64,000 nucleotides of DNA from Cellvibrio zantedeschiae (GCF_014652535.1 NZ_BMYZ01000001.1:1922001-1986000); one strand, 5' to 3'. Numbered from the stretch's first letter, positions 1-8,439 are shown. A program made the numbers and translations. Notes: generated from the sequence alone by a model not told the origin.

Positions 1-504
1 AGTGATCCACTTTTCACCGCGCACCATTAAATTTCCGTTAGGCATAATCTCTGCAACGGTCACAGTGATATTGCCTTGCAAGCTGTTGCTTTGGTCTGCG
101 CCGGAATTACCACCGAACTTTCTGTTTTGTGCGATGTTAGTATCCAGGCTCATATTGCCCAGTGTTGGATTGGTTCCCAACAAAGTACCTGCACCGCCGT
201 TAAATGTTTGGGTGTTATCTTTTTTCACTGAAACATTGGCAGATTTTTTTGATGCCGTACTTTCGTTCAAAGTAATGGTGAGAATGTCGCCCACGAAATG
301 TGCTTTTCTATCGCCAAACAAACTCAAGCCATAAGAGTCCTGATACAGCGAACCTTCTGTACGCTGAGGCATTGCCTGCGTAGAAGAAATAGTAGGCGCG
401 TAATAAGGATCACCAGGTTTTGGTTTGTTGTTGGACATGCATCCTGCTAAAGCCAGCGCACAAACTGTGACTATGAGCGATGAATTTAAGCGTGAAGATT
501 TCAT
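1..504 (-). CDS. flgH: Flagellar L-ring protein FlgH (lipoprotein), 3' part cut by window edge
   Basis: This gene encodes FlgH, the outer-membrane ring subunit that forms the bushing around the flagellar rod. The reading frame begins at the ATG at 504 with a short signal peptide that ends in the lipobox LAGC, so the mature protein should be a lipid-anchored outer-membrane protein. The visible 168 codons contain the family segment VGDILTITL and finish in VRGEKWIT, which is typical of FlgH shortly before its C-terminal beta region; the remainder lies outside the window. It follows flgG by 22 bp on the same strand and is probably transcribed from the sigma-54 promoter upstream of flgF. Confidence 0.93.
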   Translation of the reverse strand, partial: MKSSRLNSSLIVTVCALALAGCMSNNKPKPGDPYYAPTISSTQAMPQRTEGSLYQDSYGLSLFGDRKAHFVGDILTITLNESTASKKSANVSVKKDNTQTFNGGAGTLLGTNPTLGNMSLDTNIAQNRKFGGNSGADQSNSLQGNITVTVAEIMPNGNLMVRGEKWIT

Positions 505-526
505 GGCATTACACTCGATGATTCAA

Positions 527-1315
527 TTAAAGGTTTTGAGCAATGTTCTGCAACATTTGATCGGCAGTGGAAACGACTTTTGAATTCATTTCGTAAGCGC
601 GTTGCGTGGTAATCATGTTTACCATTTCTTCCACGATATCCACGTTCGAACTTTCTAATTGGCCTTGCAATAACATACCCATTCCGTTTTCACCGGGTGC
701 ACCTTGTGTTGGTGTTCCGCTCGCAACGGTTTGTACAAATAAATTTCCACCAATCGCTTGCAAGCCTGCAGGGTTTACGAAATCAGTGAGAGTGATGCTG
801 CCTAATTGTTGTGGCGTTGCTTCTTGGCCTTCAGTCAATGCAAACACACTGCCGTCTTTGCCGATGGTGATGCGGTTAGCGCCTTGCGGAACTGTAATGG
901 CTGGTTCCAAAACCAAACCATCGGAGTTAACCAACTGCCCTTCCTGGCTCAATTGCAACTGACCGTTACGGGTGTAAGCAATGGTGCCGTCTGCTTGCAA
1001 TACTTGCAGAAAACCGCGGCCGTTAATTGCAACGTCCAATGGTTGTTCAGTCACTTGCAAATTGCCCTGGGTAAATTGTTTAGTGGTTGCAACAACACGT
1101 GCACCTGTACCCAATTGCAAACCCGATGGCAGCTGCGAATCTTGCGTTTCTTGCGCGCCAGGTTGACGTTGAATTTGGTAAACCAAATCTTCAAATACCG
1201 CGCGGTCGCGTTTGAAACCTACGGTGCTGGTATTCGCCAGGTTGTTAGAAATAGTTGTGAGCTGTTTATCCTGTGCAGCTAACCCGGTTTTACTAACGTA
1301 CAGTGATGACATCAT
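527..1315 (-). CDS. flgG: Flagellar basal-body distal rod protein FlgG
   Basis: FlgG (262 aa, the usual family length) builds the distal rod that crosses the periplasm. The N-terminus has the rod/hook signature with SKTGL, the SNNLANTSTVGFK block and a following FEDL. The middle carries the DVAINGRGFLQV element shared by FlgE, FlgF and FlgG. The C-terminal coiled-coil segment has SNVDIVEEMVNMI and TQRAYEMNSK. Two adjacent ATG codons start the frame, so the true start may be one codon later. It sits between flgF (39 bp gap) and flgH and is translated from the same transcript. Confidence 0.96.
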   Translation of the reverse strand: MMSSLYVSKTGLAAQDKQLTTISNNLANTSTVGFKRDRAVFEDLVYQIQRQPGAQETQDSQLPSGLQLGTGARVVATTKQFTQGNLQVTEQPLDVAINGRGFLQVLQADGTIAYTRNGQLQLSQEGQLVNSDGLVLEPAITVPQGANRITIGKDGSVFALTEGQEATPQQLGSITLTDFVNPAGLQAIGGNLFVQTVASGTPTQGAPGENGMGMLLQGQLESSNVDIVEEMVNMITTQRAYEMNSKVVSTADQMLQNIAQNL

Positions 1316-1354
1316 GATGGAATTCCTCGTGAGACTGACTCAGTCGTAAATGGG

Positions 1355-2098
1355 TTAGGACATCTGCAAAAGTTGCGCAGAAGCAGACGAGTTATCCTCT
1401 GCCGTCTTCATTAACTTCAACTGCATATCAAATTGGCGCGCAAGGCTGATGATTTGGGTGAACTCGCTCATGGCATTCACGTTGCTGGCCTCAAGTACGC
1501 CACTTGCAACGCGTACGGAGGCATCAGGCGCAGCGGTCAAACCATCGCGCTGGCGGAACAGGCCATCAGGGCCTTTTTCAAGATTGGTAACTTCGGGCTT
1601 CACCAGCTTGATGCGGTTGGTTTCAACCATGGTTTCAGCAGTTTGCCCAAGGGAAATAGTTGAAATGGTTCCGTCAGAACCCACTTCGATCTTATCCAGT
1701 GGTGGCAAACTGATAGGACCAGAGTTACCAATCACCGCCAAACCATTGGCTGTACGTAAAGTACCTGTGGCATCAATCGCCAGATTGCCGGCGCGGGTAT
1801 AGGCTTCGCTGCCATCTGGCGCTTGTACGGCAATAAAGCCTTCGCCATTAATAGCAATGTCCATGGGGTTACCCGTGGTTTGCATGGCACCGAATTCAAA
1901 ATCAGCACGAGGGCTTTCTGTAAGTGCATAGGCGCGGGTTGGCTGACCATCCCCGTAATACACACCCATGCTGCGGGATTGCTCAAAATCAGCCTTAAAA
2001 CCGGTGGTATTGAGGTTGGCCATGTTGTTGGCGCGAATCGTCTGGGCTGCCATGTTGTTCTTGGCACCGGTCATGGCGATATAAAGGGCTCTGTCCAC
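1355..2098 (-). CDS. flgF: Flagellar basal-body proximal rod protein FlgF
   Basis: FlgF (247 aa) is a proximal rod subunit. The N-terminus reads MDRALYIAMTGAKNN and is followed by RANNMANLNTTGFK, the FlgF form of the rod-protein motif; the central MDIAINGEGFIAVQ and the C-terminal SNVNAMSEFTQIISLARQFD blocks are also typical. It is the first gene of the flgFGH part of the cluster. A near-perfect sigma-54 element about 75 bp upstream of the ATG suggests that it starts its own transcript, as flgF does in Pseudomonas aeruginosa. Confidence 0.95.
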   Translation of the reverse strand: MDRALYIAMTGAKNNMAAQTIRANNMANLNTTGFKADFEQSRSMGVYYGDGQPTRAYALTESPRADFEFGAMQTTGNPMDIAINGEGFIAVQAPDGSEAYTRAGNLAIDATGTLRTANGLAVIGNSGPISLPPLDKIEVGSDGTISTISLGQTAETMVETNRIKLVKPEVTNLEKGPDGLFRQRDGLTAAPDASVRVASGVLEASNVNAMSEFTQIISLARQFDMQLKLMKTAEDNSSASAQLLQMS

Positions 2099-2172
2099 AA
2101 TGCGTTCTCCGCAAATTTCTGTTTACAAATCCAGCGCTATTTTTTTGGCAGATTTGTGGTTAAACAGGGTTT

Positions 2173-2188
2173 TGCAAGAGAGGTGCCA
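2173..2188 (-). promoter_or_regulatory. Sigma-54 promoter for flgFGH
   Basis: On the minus strand the sequence TGGCACCTCTCTTGCA matches the RpoN consensus TGGCAC-N5-TTGCA. The invariant GG and GC doublets are separated by exactly 10 bases. The predicted start of transcription lies about 63 bases before the flgF ATG. The match is seen directly; activation by a FleQ-type regulator is inferred from relatives. Confidence 0.85.
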
Positions 2189-2282
2189 AGTGATCAACAC
2201 CGGCCAAATAGAATATAACTCATTTAAAAACAATGAGTTATGAGAGGCATTAAAAGCGGCAATGAGGAAAACGAACGGCGGC

Positions 2283-2314
2283 AACCGGCAAACAACTTCC
2301 GCTGTTTGCCGGTT
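2283..2314. other. 12-bp perfect hairpin in the flgE-flgF gap
   Basis: AACCGGCAAACA and TGTTTGCCGGTT are exact reverse complements separated by 8 bases. The hairpin lies upstream of the flgF sigma-54 element and downstream of flgE, so it could help end the flgBCDE transcript or protect its 3' end. There is no long T-tract on either side. Confidence 0.6.
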
Positions 2315-2346
2315 AACCTTAGACCGAAGACATAGGCTGATGCGAG

Positions 2347-2373
2347 ACACCAAGCCTGAATCAGGCTTGGTGT
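2347..2373 (-). terminator. Palindrome just after flgE, probable transcript-end hairpin
   Basis: ACACCAAGCCTGA and TCAGGCTTGGTGT form a perfect 27-base palindrome (about a 12-bp stem with a 3-base loop) starting 14 bases past the flgE stop on the minus strand. There is no good U-tract after it, so termination efficiency is uncertain; stabilising the 3' end of the flgBCDE mRNA is the alternative. Confidence 0.55.
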
Positions 2374-2386
2374 TTAACTCAAATCA

Positions 2387-4837
2387 TTAACGGAGGTTAA
2401 TGATGGTTTGGGTAGTCGCATTGGCGGTTTCAATGGTTTTGGCGTTTGCCTGATAGTTACGCTGGGCAATAATCAGGTTTACCAACTCTTCCGACAAATC
2501 CACATTAGATTCTTCCAAGGCGCCCGAAGTGATGTTCCCCAGCGAAGAAGAGCCCGGCGCACCGATGATCGCCTCACCCGTTTCGAAGGTCTGTGCCCAC
2601 ATGGAGTTACCCACAGGTTTCAAGCCCTCCATATTATTAAAGTTAGCCAAAGCTACCTGACCCAGGGTTTGCGCTTCACCGTTGGTAAAGCGGGCAAAGA
2701 GGATACCCTTGCTGTCTACATCCAAACCTGCCAAACGGCCGGTGGTGTAACCATTTTGGTCGAGGTTCTCTACCGAGAAAGCGCTACCGAATTGGCTAGA
2801 GCCAGTCAGATCGATTACAAAGTTAGAGCTTGATGGTGGTTCGGCAACAGGAGTAGTACCACCTTGTAATACGTTCAAGGGAGCCAAGGCACCTACTGGC
2901 TTGCCATCTGCACCGAGCGGCGTCCAGTTAGAAATCAACATGCTGTCGGTCAAGGCCGTGTTTAAGGTACCGTCAGCCGAATAGTAAATATCGTAAGACG
3001 CCATAGTCGGCAAAGTATTGTCTGGCGATGGCAAACTTGGGTTTGGATCACCTACGTTTTGGCCATCAATCTGTACATACATTTTCCAATGGTTAGGTAC
3101 AGTGGTCGCATCATTTGCGTCGTATTTTTCTTTTACGAAGTAAGAACGCATTACGTGCGCATTACCCAAACTATCGTAAACAGTTGATGATGTTGCGTGG
3201 TTGTATGATTTTGGATCGTTAGGATCAAATGCGTTAATCAACACCGGAGTAAAACTGTTTGATGTCAAAGGTGCAAACAAGTTACCCACCACAGGCGAAG
3301 AACTTTTAACAGCGTAACCAGATTCCATAACAATTTTTAAATCGCCACCCACTACAATCGCGTTAGTCAAACCGTTTGGTGTAACACCAGTGCCGGTCAA
3401 CACAGATGGTGTTATGCCATCCGCACCTATAACAGTTACGGTTCCGGCGGCAACTGCAGCACCTGATGCATCTTTATCGCTGAAAGAAAAATTTAAATCA
3501 CTACCAACTTTTGATTCAATTTCCAAATCACCTGCCGCATTAACCGTGGCGGTGATACCAGGCAAAGTTGTTGATGTTAATGAATTGATTTGAGTCGCCA
3601 AGCCACTCATGGTGAGAGCAGTTAAACGCACACCGTTTAGAATTAAATTTCCATTGGTGTTATCAAATTCTGTTGCAACGGTTGCAGTATCTTCTTTTAA
3701 AATTTTTGCATGAGTTGTCGCTGTCGCACTGATGCCAGCCAAATCATTTAATTTGGAGGCAATTTCAGAAGCAGATGCTCCGGCAGCACTGGTGAAATTA
3801 ACCAAAGCGCCGCTAGGTGATTGAATTACCAAATTTTGTGCAGCATAACCGTTAGTAACAGCAGGTTGGCCTGTAGTAGTTAAAGCCATACCACCTAAAC
3901 CAGCACTCAAGGCGTTTGCGGGTGTTGCCATAGCAACGGCAGGAGGAATCACACCTACCGCAATTGTTGAAGGAACACCTTTGCTACCTTCCCTAAATTC
4001 AATATTTGCACCATTAACAACAGCCACAAAGTTTGCTGGCGTTGCTGCGGTATAGTTTGCGCTGTTAATTAAATCCGCAACTTCTTGCAATTTAGTAGCG
4101 GTGCCGTTGTTTAAAGTAATATCAACAGTAGTCGCCAATGCCGGTGCTGGTGGAGTTAAGGTTAAACGAAATGCTGTAGGGTTGGTGGTAAAGTTTAATG
4201 GCGTTGTCAATGTACCTGCGGTAGAAGGCAATGCAGGTGTAAGTGTGTAAGTTTGTGTAGTGGCAACTTTAATACTGTTTTTTACCACACCAATAGCAGA
4301 ACCATCGCTCACAAAACTGCTACCGGTTGTCTTTAATACTTTTGAGTTGGCATCTACGTTATAAGCTGCGTTCACACCCGTAGTTTGGCGCGGTGCTTGA
4401 GTGCTAACGTCTACTTTTAATTTGGTGAGAATACCACCCACGTTGCCATCAGCATCTGCAGCAAAACCTTGCAGGCTTGCACCAGTGCTATTGACGATGT
4501 TGCCATCTTTATCCAAACCGAATGCACCAGCGCGTGAAAACAATTGGCCGTCATTGCCATTCAATACAAAAAAACCTGCGCCGTTTACTGACAAGTCCAT
4601 CGCATTTTGCGTGAACTTTAAGTTGCCCTGGCCGAATGCTTGGCGCAAAGTCAGAGTAGTTACACCGCTACCAGCAGTGTTTGAACCACCGCCTAAAAGC
4701 GAACTCGTATACACGTCACCAAATTCCGCACGCGAACTTTTAAAACCAATTGTGCCCGCGTTTGCAATGTTATTGCCGGTTACACTTAAATCGGTGTTGG
4801 CTGCGCGAATACCGCTGAGACCTGTGTTAAATGACAT
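2387..4837 (-). CDS. flgE: Flagellar hook protein FlgE, greatly enlarged (816 aa)
   Basis: FlgE polymerises into the flagellar hook. The N-terminus (MSFNTGLSGIRAAN, GNNIANAGTIGFKSSRAEFGDVY) and C-terminus (ESNVDLSEELVNLIIAQRNY) are canonical D0/D1 segments, and MDLSVNGAGFFV follows near residue 80. Usual FlgE proteins have about 400-460 residues; this one has 816. The extra mass is an insert of roughly 360 residues (about 165-523), rich in Thr, Ala and Val, before the recognisable AFDPNDPKSYNHATSSTVYD block. Within it are three stretches that look like flagellin-IN-type repeats: a strand, then a short helix such as LQEVADLIN, ASEIASKLND or MSGLATQINS, then a strand pair. No frameshift is visible. 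Function as hook protein is secure; the role of the insert is unknown, though a larger surface-exposed domain is likely. Confidence 0.95.
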   Translation of the reverse strand: MSFNTGLSGIRAANTDLSVTGNNIANAGTIGFKSSRAEFGDVYTSSLLGGGSNTAGSGVTTLTLRQAFGQGNLKFTQNAMDLSVNGAGFFVLNGNDGQLFSRAGAFGLDKDGNIVNSTGASLQGFAADADGNVGGILTKLKVDVSTQAPRQTTGVNAAYNVDANSKVLKTTGSSFVSDGSAIGVVKNSIKVATTQTYTLTPALPSTAGTLTTPLNFTTNPTAFRLTLTPPAPALATTVDITLNNGTATKLQEVADLINSANYTAATPANFVAVVNGANIEFREGSKGVPSTIAVGVIPPAVAMATPANALSAGLGGMALTTTGQPAVTNGYAAQNLVIQSPSGALVNFTSAAGASASEIASKLNDLAGISATATTHAKILKEDTATVATEFDNTNGNLILNGVRLTALTMSGLATQINSLTSTTLPGITATVNAAGDLEIESKVGSDLNFSFSDKDASGAAVAAGTVTVIGADGITPSVLTGTGVTPNGLTNAIVVGGDLKIVMESGYAVKSSSPVVGNLFAPLTSNSFTPVLINAFDPNDPKSYNHATSSTVYDSLGNAHVMRSYFVKEKYDANDATTVPNHWKMYVQIDGQNVGDPNPSLPSPDNTLPTMASYDIYYSADGTLNTALTDSMLISNWTPLGADGKPVGALAPLNVLQGGTTPVAEPPSSSNFVIDLTGSSQFGSAFSVENLDQNGYTTGRLAGLDVDSKGILFARFTNGEAQTLGQVALANFNNMEGLKPVGNSMWAQTFETGEAIIGAPGSSSLGNITSGALEESNVDLSEELVNLIIAQRNYQANAKTIETANATTQTIINLR

Positions 4838-4956
4838 GACGTGCTCCTACATGTGAGTTGCTAGTGGCTAATGGATAGCGGCTAGTCATTAAAAATTTTT
4901 ACGTTGTTGATAACAAAACTGACAAACAAATTTCGAACAAAATTCCAGAACAATAA

Positions 4957-5676
4957 TTAGTTAAATTGTTTCACTTTGCTAATATCCATCGCGCCGTAAC
5001 CAGCAAGGTTTAATACTAATTTTCCGTCGGCTCCAACCGTTACACTATTGACGTTTGCACTTAAGCTAGTTGCCAACTGTTGACTTTTTCCGTCTTGTGT
5101 TGACAAGACTTCAAATCTATAAGCGCCAGGTGTTAATGGAGTTTTCGCACTCCAATCCAAAAGCTTGCCATTCAATTCCATACTTTCACCGTCGAAACGG
5201 AAATTCATATCGCCTTTCTCAGCGGAGCCAATTGGAATTTGCGCAGCGAGCACACCTTTAGAGTCGTACACATTCATTTTTACTTCTGAGGTTGATGCAG
5301 GTACTGTGATGGTGCCGGAAATAATTCCATCTGGAGACAAAATACTATTAGCACCTTCAACGCTAACAGAGCGACCAACAAGAGACGAAGCCTGCAAAGC
5401 CTGATTGGATTGGAAGCTGCTACTAAAACCATTAAAACTGGTGTTCAGTTTTTCCAAACCTTGTACCGAACTAAATTGCGCCAATTGCGCAACAAATTCA
5501 GAGTTACTTTGTGGTGCCAAAGGATCCTGATTTTTCATTTGCGTAATCATCAATTGTAAAAATGCATCTTGACCAAGATCATTGGTTTTTTTCTTGGGCG
5601 TAGCCGCTGAATTTTTATCAATGGCATAACCAGCAAGAACATCTGAAGGCGATTTAGTACTTGATACGTCACTCAT
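4957..5676 (-). CDS. flgD: Flagellar hook-capping/assembly protein FlgD
   Basis: FlgD (239 aa) caps the growing hook and guides FlgE polymerisation. The N-terminal motif LGQDAFLQLMITQMKNQDPL, followed by NSEFVAQLAQFSSVQGLEKL, is the conserved FlgD segment. The C-terminal half (about residues 125-225) has the Ig-like/tudor fold region with LLDWSAKTPLTPGAYRFEV. It lies between flgC and flgE, with a 119-bp gap before flgE in which I see no clear sigma-54 element. Confidence 0.95.
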   Translation of the reverse strand: MSDVSSTKSPSDVLAGYAIDKNSAATPKKKTNDLGQDAFLQLMITQMKNQDPLAPQSNSEFVAQLAQFSSVQGLEKLNTSFNGFSSSFQSNQALQASSLVGRSVSVEGANSILSPDGIISGTITVPASTSEVKMNVYDSKGVLAAQIPIGSAEKGDMNFRFDGESMELNGKLLDWSAKTPLTPGAYRFEVLSTQDGKSQQLATSLSANVNSVTVGADGKLVLNLAGYGAMDISKVKQFN

Positions 5677-5745
5677 TTCAATTCACCCTAATCTCACTAA
5701 CCTGTTGCTGACCTTGTCTTTACGCGTACTACTGACTAACTTGTA

Positions 5746-6192
5746 TTACTGACCCAGGGTAAGAACGCGCTGCACCATTTGTTTTGCTGAGTTCATTACT
5801 TCTACGTTCATTTGAAACGAACGAGATGCAGAAATCATATTGGTCATTTCTTCTACCACATTAACGTTGGGGTAATACACATAACCTTCTTTATCTGCTT
5901 TTGGATGAGTTGGTTCGTAGCGACGTTGTAACGGCGCATCACTCTCAACAATGCCTAGCACTTGCACACCGGCATTTGCATCGTCTTCATTTGCTGCTTT
6001 ATCTGCATTTAAAGATTGTTGCATGGCTTGTTTTTGAATAGCGGCAAACACTGGCTGACGGCTGCGATAAACTTGATCAACACTTGAGCTAGCTGATTGC
6101 GCATTTGCCAGGTTGCTTGCAGTGGTGTTCAAACGCAAACTTTGTGCGTTCATACCTGTGCCAGCAATGTCAAAAATATTTCCCAGTGCCAT
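5746..6192 (-). CDS. flgC: Flagellar basal-body rod protein FlgC
   Basis: FlgC (148 aa) is a proximal rod subunit. The N-terminus contains IFDIAGTGMNAQSLRLNTTA followed by SNLANAQS, and the C-terminus has NVVEEMTNMISASRSFQMN, both characteristic of FlgC. Length is normal for the family (134-150). It lies 47 bp after flgB and 69 bp before flgD in a single operon. Confidence 0.96.
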   Translation of the reverse strand: MALGNIFDIAGTGMNAQSLRLNTTASNLANAQSASSSVDQVYRSRQPVFAAIQKQAMQQSLNADKAANEDDANAGVQVLGIVESDAPLQRRYEPTHPKADKEGYVYYPNVNVVEEMTNMISASRSFQMNVEVMNSAKQMVQRVLTLGQ

Positions 6193-6239
6193 GATGTTTC
6201 TCGCTTTAAATAAAAAATGTTTTCAGTGAATTAGTAAAA

Positions 6240-6641
6240 TTAATCGCCACGTATAGCAGATTTTAAACCCTGGAATTTACTGTTCAGAAATTGAAAGCTT
6301 GCTTGAAACGCCAAACTGTTTTTCATGTATTCCGCATGCTCAATTTGGTCTTCTACTGTGTTGCCATCAATAGAAGGTTGTTGCGGTGTGCGGTATAACA
6401 AATCGGCATCTTCACCAAATACAGTATCTGTAGAGATATGACGCTCGTTGGTCATTTGCGCTGCAAAGTTGTTAGAGCCCGCCGTTTGTTGGCTGAGCAA
6501 TTGCTTGAAATCCAGATCACGCGCCTTGTAGTTAGGGGTGTCGATATTGGCCAGGTTGTTAGCCAATATGCCGGCACGTTGGCCGCGCAAGCGCAGTGCG
6601 CTTTCGTGAATTCCCAAGGCTGAATCAAATGAAATTGGCAT
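6240..6641 (-). CDS. flgB: Flagellar basal-body rod protein FlgB
   Basis: FlgB (133 aa) is the most membrane-proximal rod subunit. The N-terminal region contains LRLRGQRAGILANNLANIDT and then PNYKARDLDFKQLL, and the protein ends with FLNSKFQGLKSAIRGD, all diagnostic of FlgB. It is the first gene of the flgBCDE operon, with a sigma-54 promoter about 70-90 bp upstream. Confidence 0.96.
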   Translation of the reverse strand: MPISFDSALGIHESALRLRGQRAGILANNLANIDTPNYKARDLDFKQLLSQQTAGSNNFAAQMTNERHISTDTVFGEDADLLYRTPQQPSIDGNTVEDQIEHAEYMKNSLAFQASFQFLNSKFQGLKSAIRGD

Positions 6642-6711
6642 GGTAGCAACTCTCTAAAAAAAGCAATCTGGTTTCCGGCATTTGCCGATATACCTTTGTT
6701 ACAAGTTAGAT

Positions 6712-6729
6712 TGCAACGCCTATGCCAAA
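6712..6729 (-). promoter_or_regulatory. Sigma-54 promoter for flgBCDE
   Basis: The minus strand reads TTTGGCATAGGCGTTGCA, matching TGGCA-N6-TTGCA with GG and GC doublets spaced by 10 bases. The predicted transcript start is about 60 bases before the flgB ATG. The rest of the 381-bp gap between flgB and the YaeR-like gene holds several GCGG-rich partial inverted repeats (around 6810-6860) and no gene I can support. Confidence 0.85.
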
Positions 6730-7022
6730 GCGAATAAAATTTTTATGTTATTGATTTTATTGAATTTTTGTTAATTGAAATCTCGGTAAAAACGGCAAGA
6801 ACCCAAGCGGCAAAGAGAAAGCGGCAAGGCCTTTCCGCTTTAGCTGGCGGTTAAAATATGATCCATGTGGAACCTGTGAGTTGCGACGGAAACTGCGGGA
6901 AGTAAGAAAATTAAAAATGATTTTGCCAAACTGCTTAAAGACCAAACCTATCCAGCAATAGAAGCATCGCCAAGCGCTTTATGGCAAAGTAGCCAAACTC
7001 TTTAACTATAGTGAATCATTCT

Positions 7023-7430
7023 ATGTCGTTCCTGACCGTCCACCACGTCGCCATTATTTGCTCTGACTACGAGCGCTCCAAACATTTCTATACCCAAACC
7101 CTCGGGCTAAAAGTCATTGCGGAGGCTTATCGCGCAGAACGCCAGTCTTATAAATTGGATTTAGCGTTAGCTGATGGAACCCAGCTGGAGTTATTTTCCT
7201 TCCCCAATCCGCCCAGCCGCCCTTCCCGTCCTGAGGCCTGCGGGTTACGCCACTTGGCGTTTGCGGTTGCAGATGTTGAGCAAATTAAAGAGGATTTGGA
7301 ACAGAAAGGTGTAGTTGTTGAACCCATTCGAGTTGACGAATATACGGGCAAGAAATTTACATTTTTTGCAGACCCGGATGGGCAGCCTTTAGAGGTGTAT
7401 GAGGTAGGGATTGATGAAATGGCAAGGTAG
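7023..7430 (+). CDS. yaeR: VOC-superfamily protein, YaeR/glyoxalase-I-like
   Basis: A 135-residue single-domain vicinal-oxygen-chelate protein closely resembling Escherichia coli YaeR. Characteristic stretches are VHHVAIICSDYERSKHFYTQ, SFPNPPSRPSRPEACGLRHL and FTFFADPDGQPLEVYE. The His near residue 7, the Glu in LELF, the His in LRHLAF and the last Glu (LEVYE) are candidates for the four metal ligands of the glyoxalase fold. The substrate of YaeR proteins is not established. I chose the ATG at 7023 because it gives the family N-terminus; an upstream GTG at 7011 adds four residues. It separates cheR from flgB, which are adjacent in several relatives. Confidence 0.85.
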   Translation: MSFLTVHHVAIICSDYERSKHFYTQTLGLKVIAEAYRAERQSYKLDLALADGTQLELFSFPNPPSRPSRPEACGLRHLAFAVADVEQIKEDLEQKGVVVEPIRVDEYTGKKFTFFADPDGQPLEVYEVGIDEMAR

Positions 7431-7441
7431 GTATTCTGCTA

Positions 7442-7534
7442 GGAGTCGTCATCCTCGCGCAGCGGGGATCCAGTTTTTGATGTCTCTTTAGGTTTTTAAG
7501 AGCTGGATCCCCGCTGCGCGAGGATGACGACTCC
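7442..7534. repeat. Perfect 32-bp inverted repeat (MITE/REP-like), also a likely bidirectional terminator
   Basis: Arm 7442-7473 begins GGAGTCGTCATCCTCG and is the exact reverse complement of arm 7503-7534; the spacer is 29 bases. The arm core, with GCGCAGCGGGGATCCAG, resembles the widely dispersed CATTCCCGCG...GGGAATCC palindromes of proteobacteria. It fills the gap between the convergent YaeR-like gene and cheR and would fold into a very stable stem in either transcript. Perfect identity of the arms suggests recent insertion or strong selection. Confidence 0.85.
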
Positions 7535-7557
7535 CTACTAATCAAGCTTTCGAAAAA

Positions 7558-8439
7558 TCATATCGCCTTATAAAGAATCCCCGGCTCACAACGCACCATC
7601 TCAAATAAATCCGCTGCGCCAGCCAAACCTTCAGATGACCCCAAATACAAAATCCCTTGTGGCTTTAACGAAGCATGAATTTTTTGCAAGATTTGTCGTT
7701 TCAAATCGGCATTGAAGTAAATCAACACGTTACGGCAAAAAACTATGTCGAACTTACCCAAGGCGGCGTAAGAATCCATCAAATTGATGGGGCGAAAATC
7801 AATTCGGTCGCGCAAGATTGGTTTTACTTTCCAATTACCCTCGGGTGTTTTATCAAAAAAGCGATCCAGACGCTCATTGGATAAACCACGCATTACTGAA
7901 AGCTTGTCGTACTCACCAGCGCGGGCTTGCTCAAGAACGGTAGTGGATAAATCTGTCGCCACAATTTGTACCTGGCGTGGCAAGGTTCCCATATTTTTAA
8001 GCTTGAATTCTTCGGCCATCATGCTGATGGAATACGGCTCCTGCCCCGAAGAACACGCAGCAGACCAAATGCGGATAGGACCAAACATTTTATTGTTAGG
8101 CCCCATAAGCTGCGGAAGAAGATTATTTTTTAAATGGTCGTAAGGGTATATATCGCGAAACCAGAAGGTTTCATTGGTCGTCATAGCATCAATCACTTGC
8201 TCTTTTAGCTTGCGATTAAGGCCTTGACGTAAATTGCGCACTAAATCGCCGAAGTTAGCGATTTTATGGTCATCCATTAAGCGACGCATACGGTTGGTAA
8301 CAAGATATTGCTTGTTATCACCGAGCGAAATGCCGCAAGCATCTTCTAAAAATTGGCGAAACTGATCAAACTCGGCCTGATCTACATTATCGCGAGCTGC
8401 CAGTTTGGCAAACACATCATTTGAATCTTTATTTATCAT
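7558..8439 (-). CDS. cheR: Chemotaxis protein methyltransferase CheR
   Basis: CheR (293 aa) methylates glutamates on chemoreceptors using S-adenosylmethionine. The N-terminal helical domain contains FLEDACGISLGDNKQYLV. The methyltransferase domain starts near residue 95 with TNETFWFRD; the SAM-binding segment is IWSAACSSGQEPYSISM, and further family motifs are VATDLS and FDIVFCRNVLIYF. It is downstream of cheV on the same strand and ends beside the long inverted repeat. Confidence 0.95.
   Translation of the reverse strand: MINKDSNDVFAKLAARDNVDQAEFDQFRQFLEDACGISLGDNKQYLVTNRMRRLMDDHKIANFGDLVRNLRQGLNRKLKEQVIDAMTTNETFWFRDIYPYDHLKNNLLPQLMGPNNKMFGPIRIWSAACSSGQEPYSISMMAEEFKLKNMGTLPRQVQIVATDLSTTVLEQARAGEYDKLSVMRGLSNERLDRFFDKTPEGNWKVKPILRDRIDFRPINLMDSYAALGKFDIVFCRNVLIYFNADLKRQILQKIHASLKPQGILYLGSSEGLAGAADLFEMVRCEPGILYKAI

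Noticed and set aside
806..1282. 158-residue open frame on the plus strand opposite flgG
   Set aside because: It lies wholly inside the well-supported flgG and has no recognisable family or ribosome site.
2123..2353. 76-residue open frame in the flgE-flgF gap
   Set aside because: It crosses the sigma-54 promoter and a hairpin, and has no recognisable features.
4401..4856. 151-residue open frame opposite the flgE 5' end
   Set aside because: Antisense shadow with no family resemblance; proline-rich composition follows from flgE codons.
6757..6945. 62-residue open frame in the flgB-yaeR gap
   Set aside because: It overlaps no conserved motif, has no clear ribosome site, and the region contains inverted repeats.
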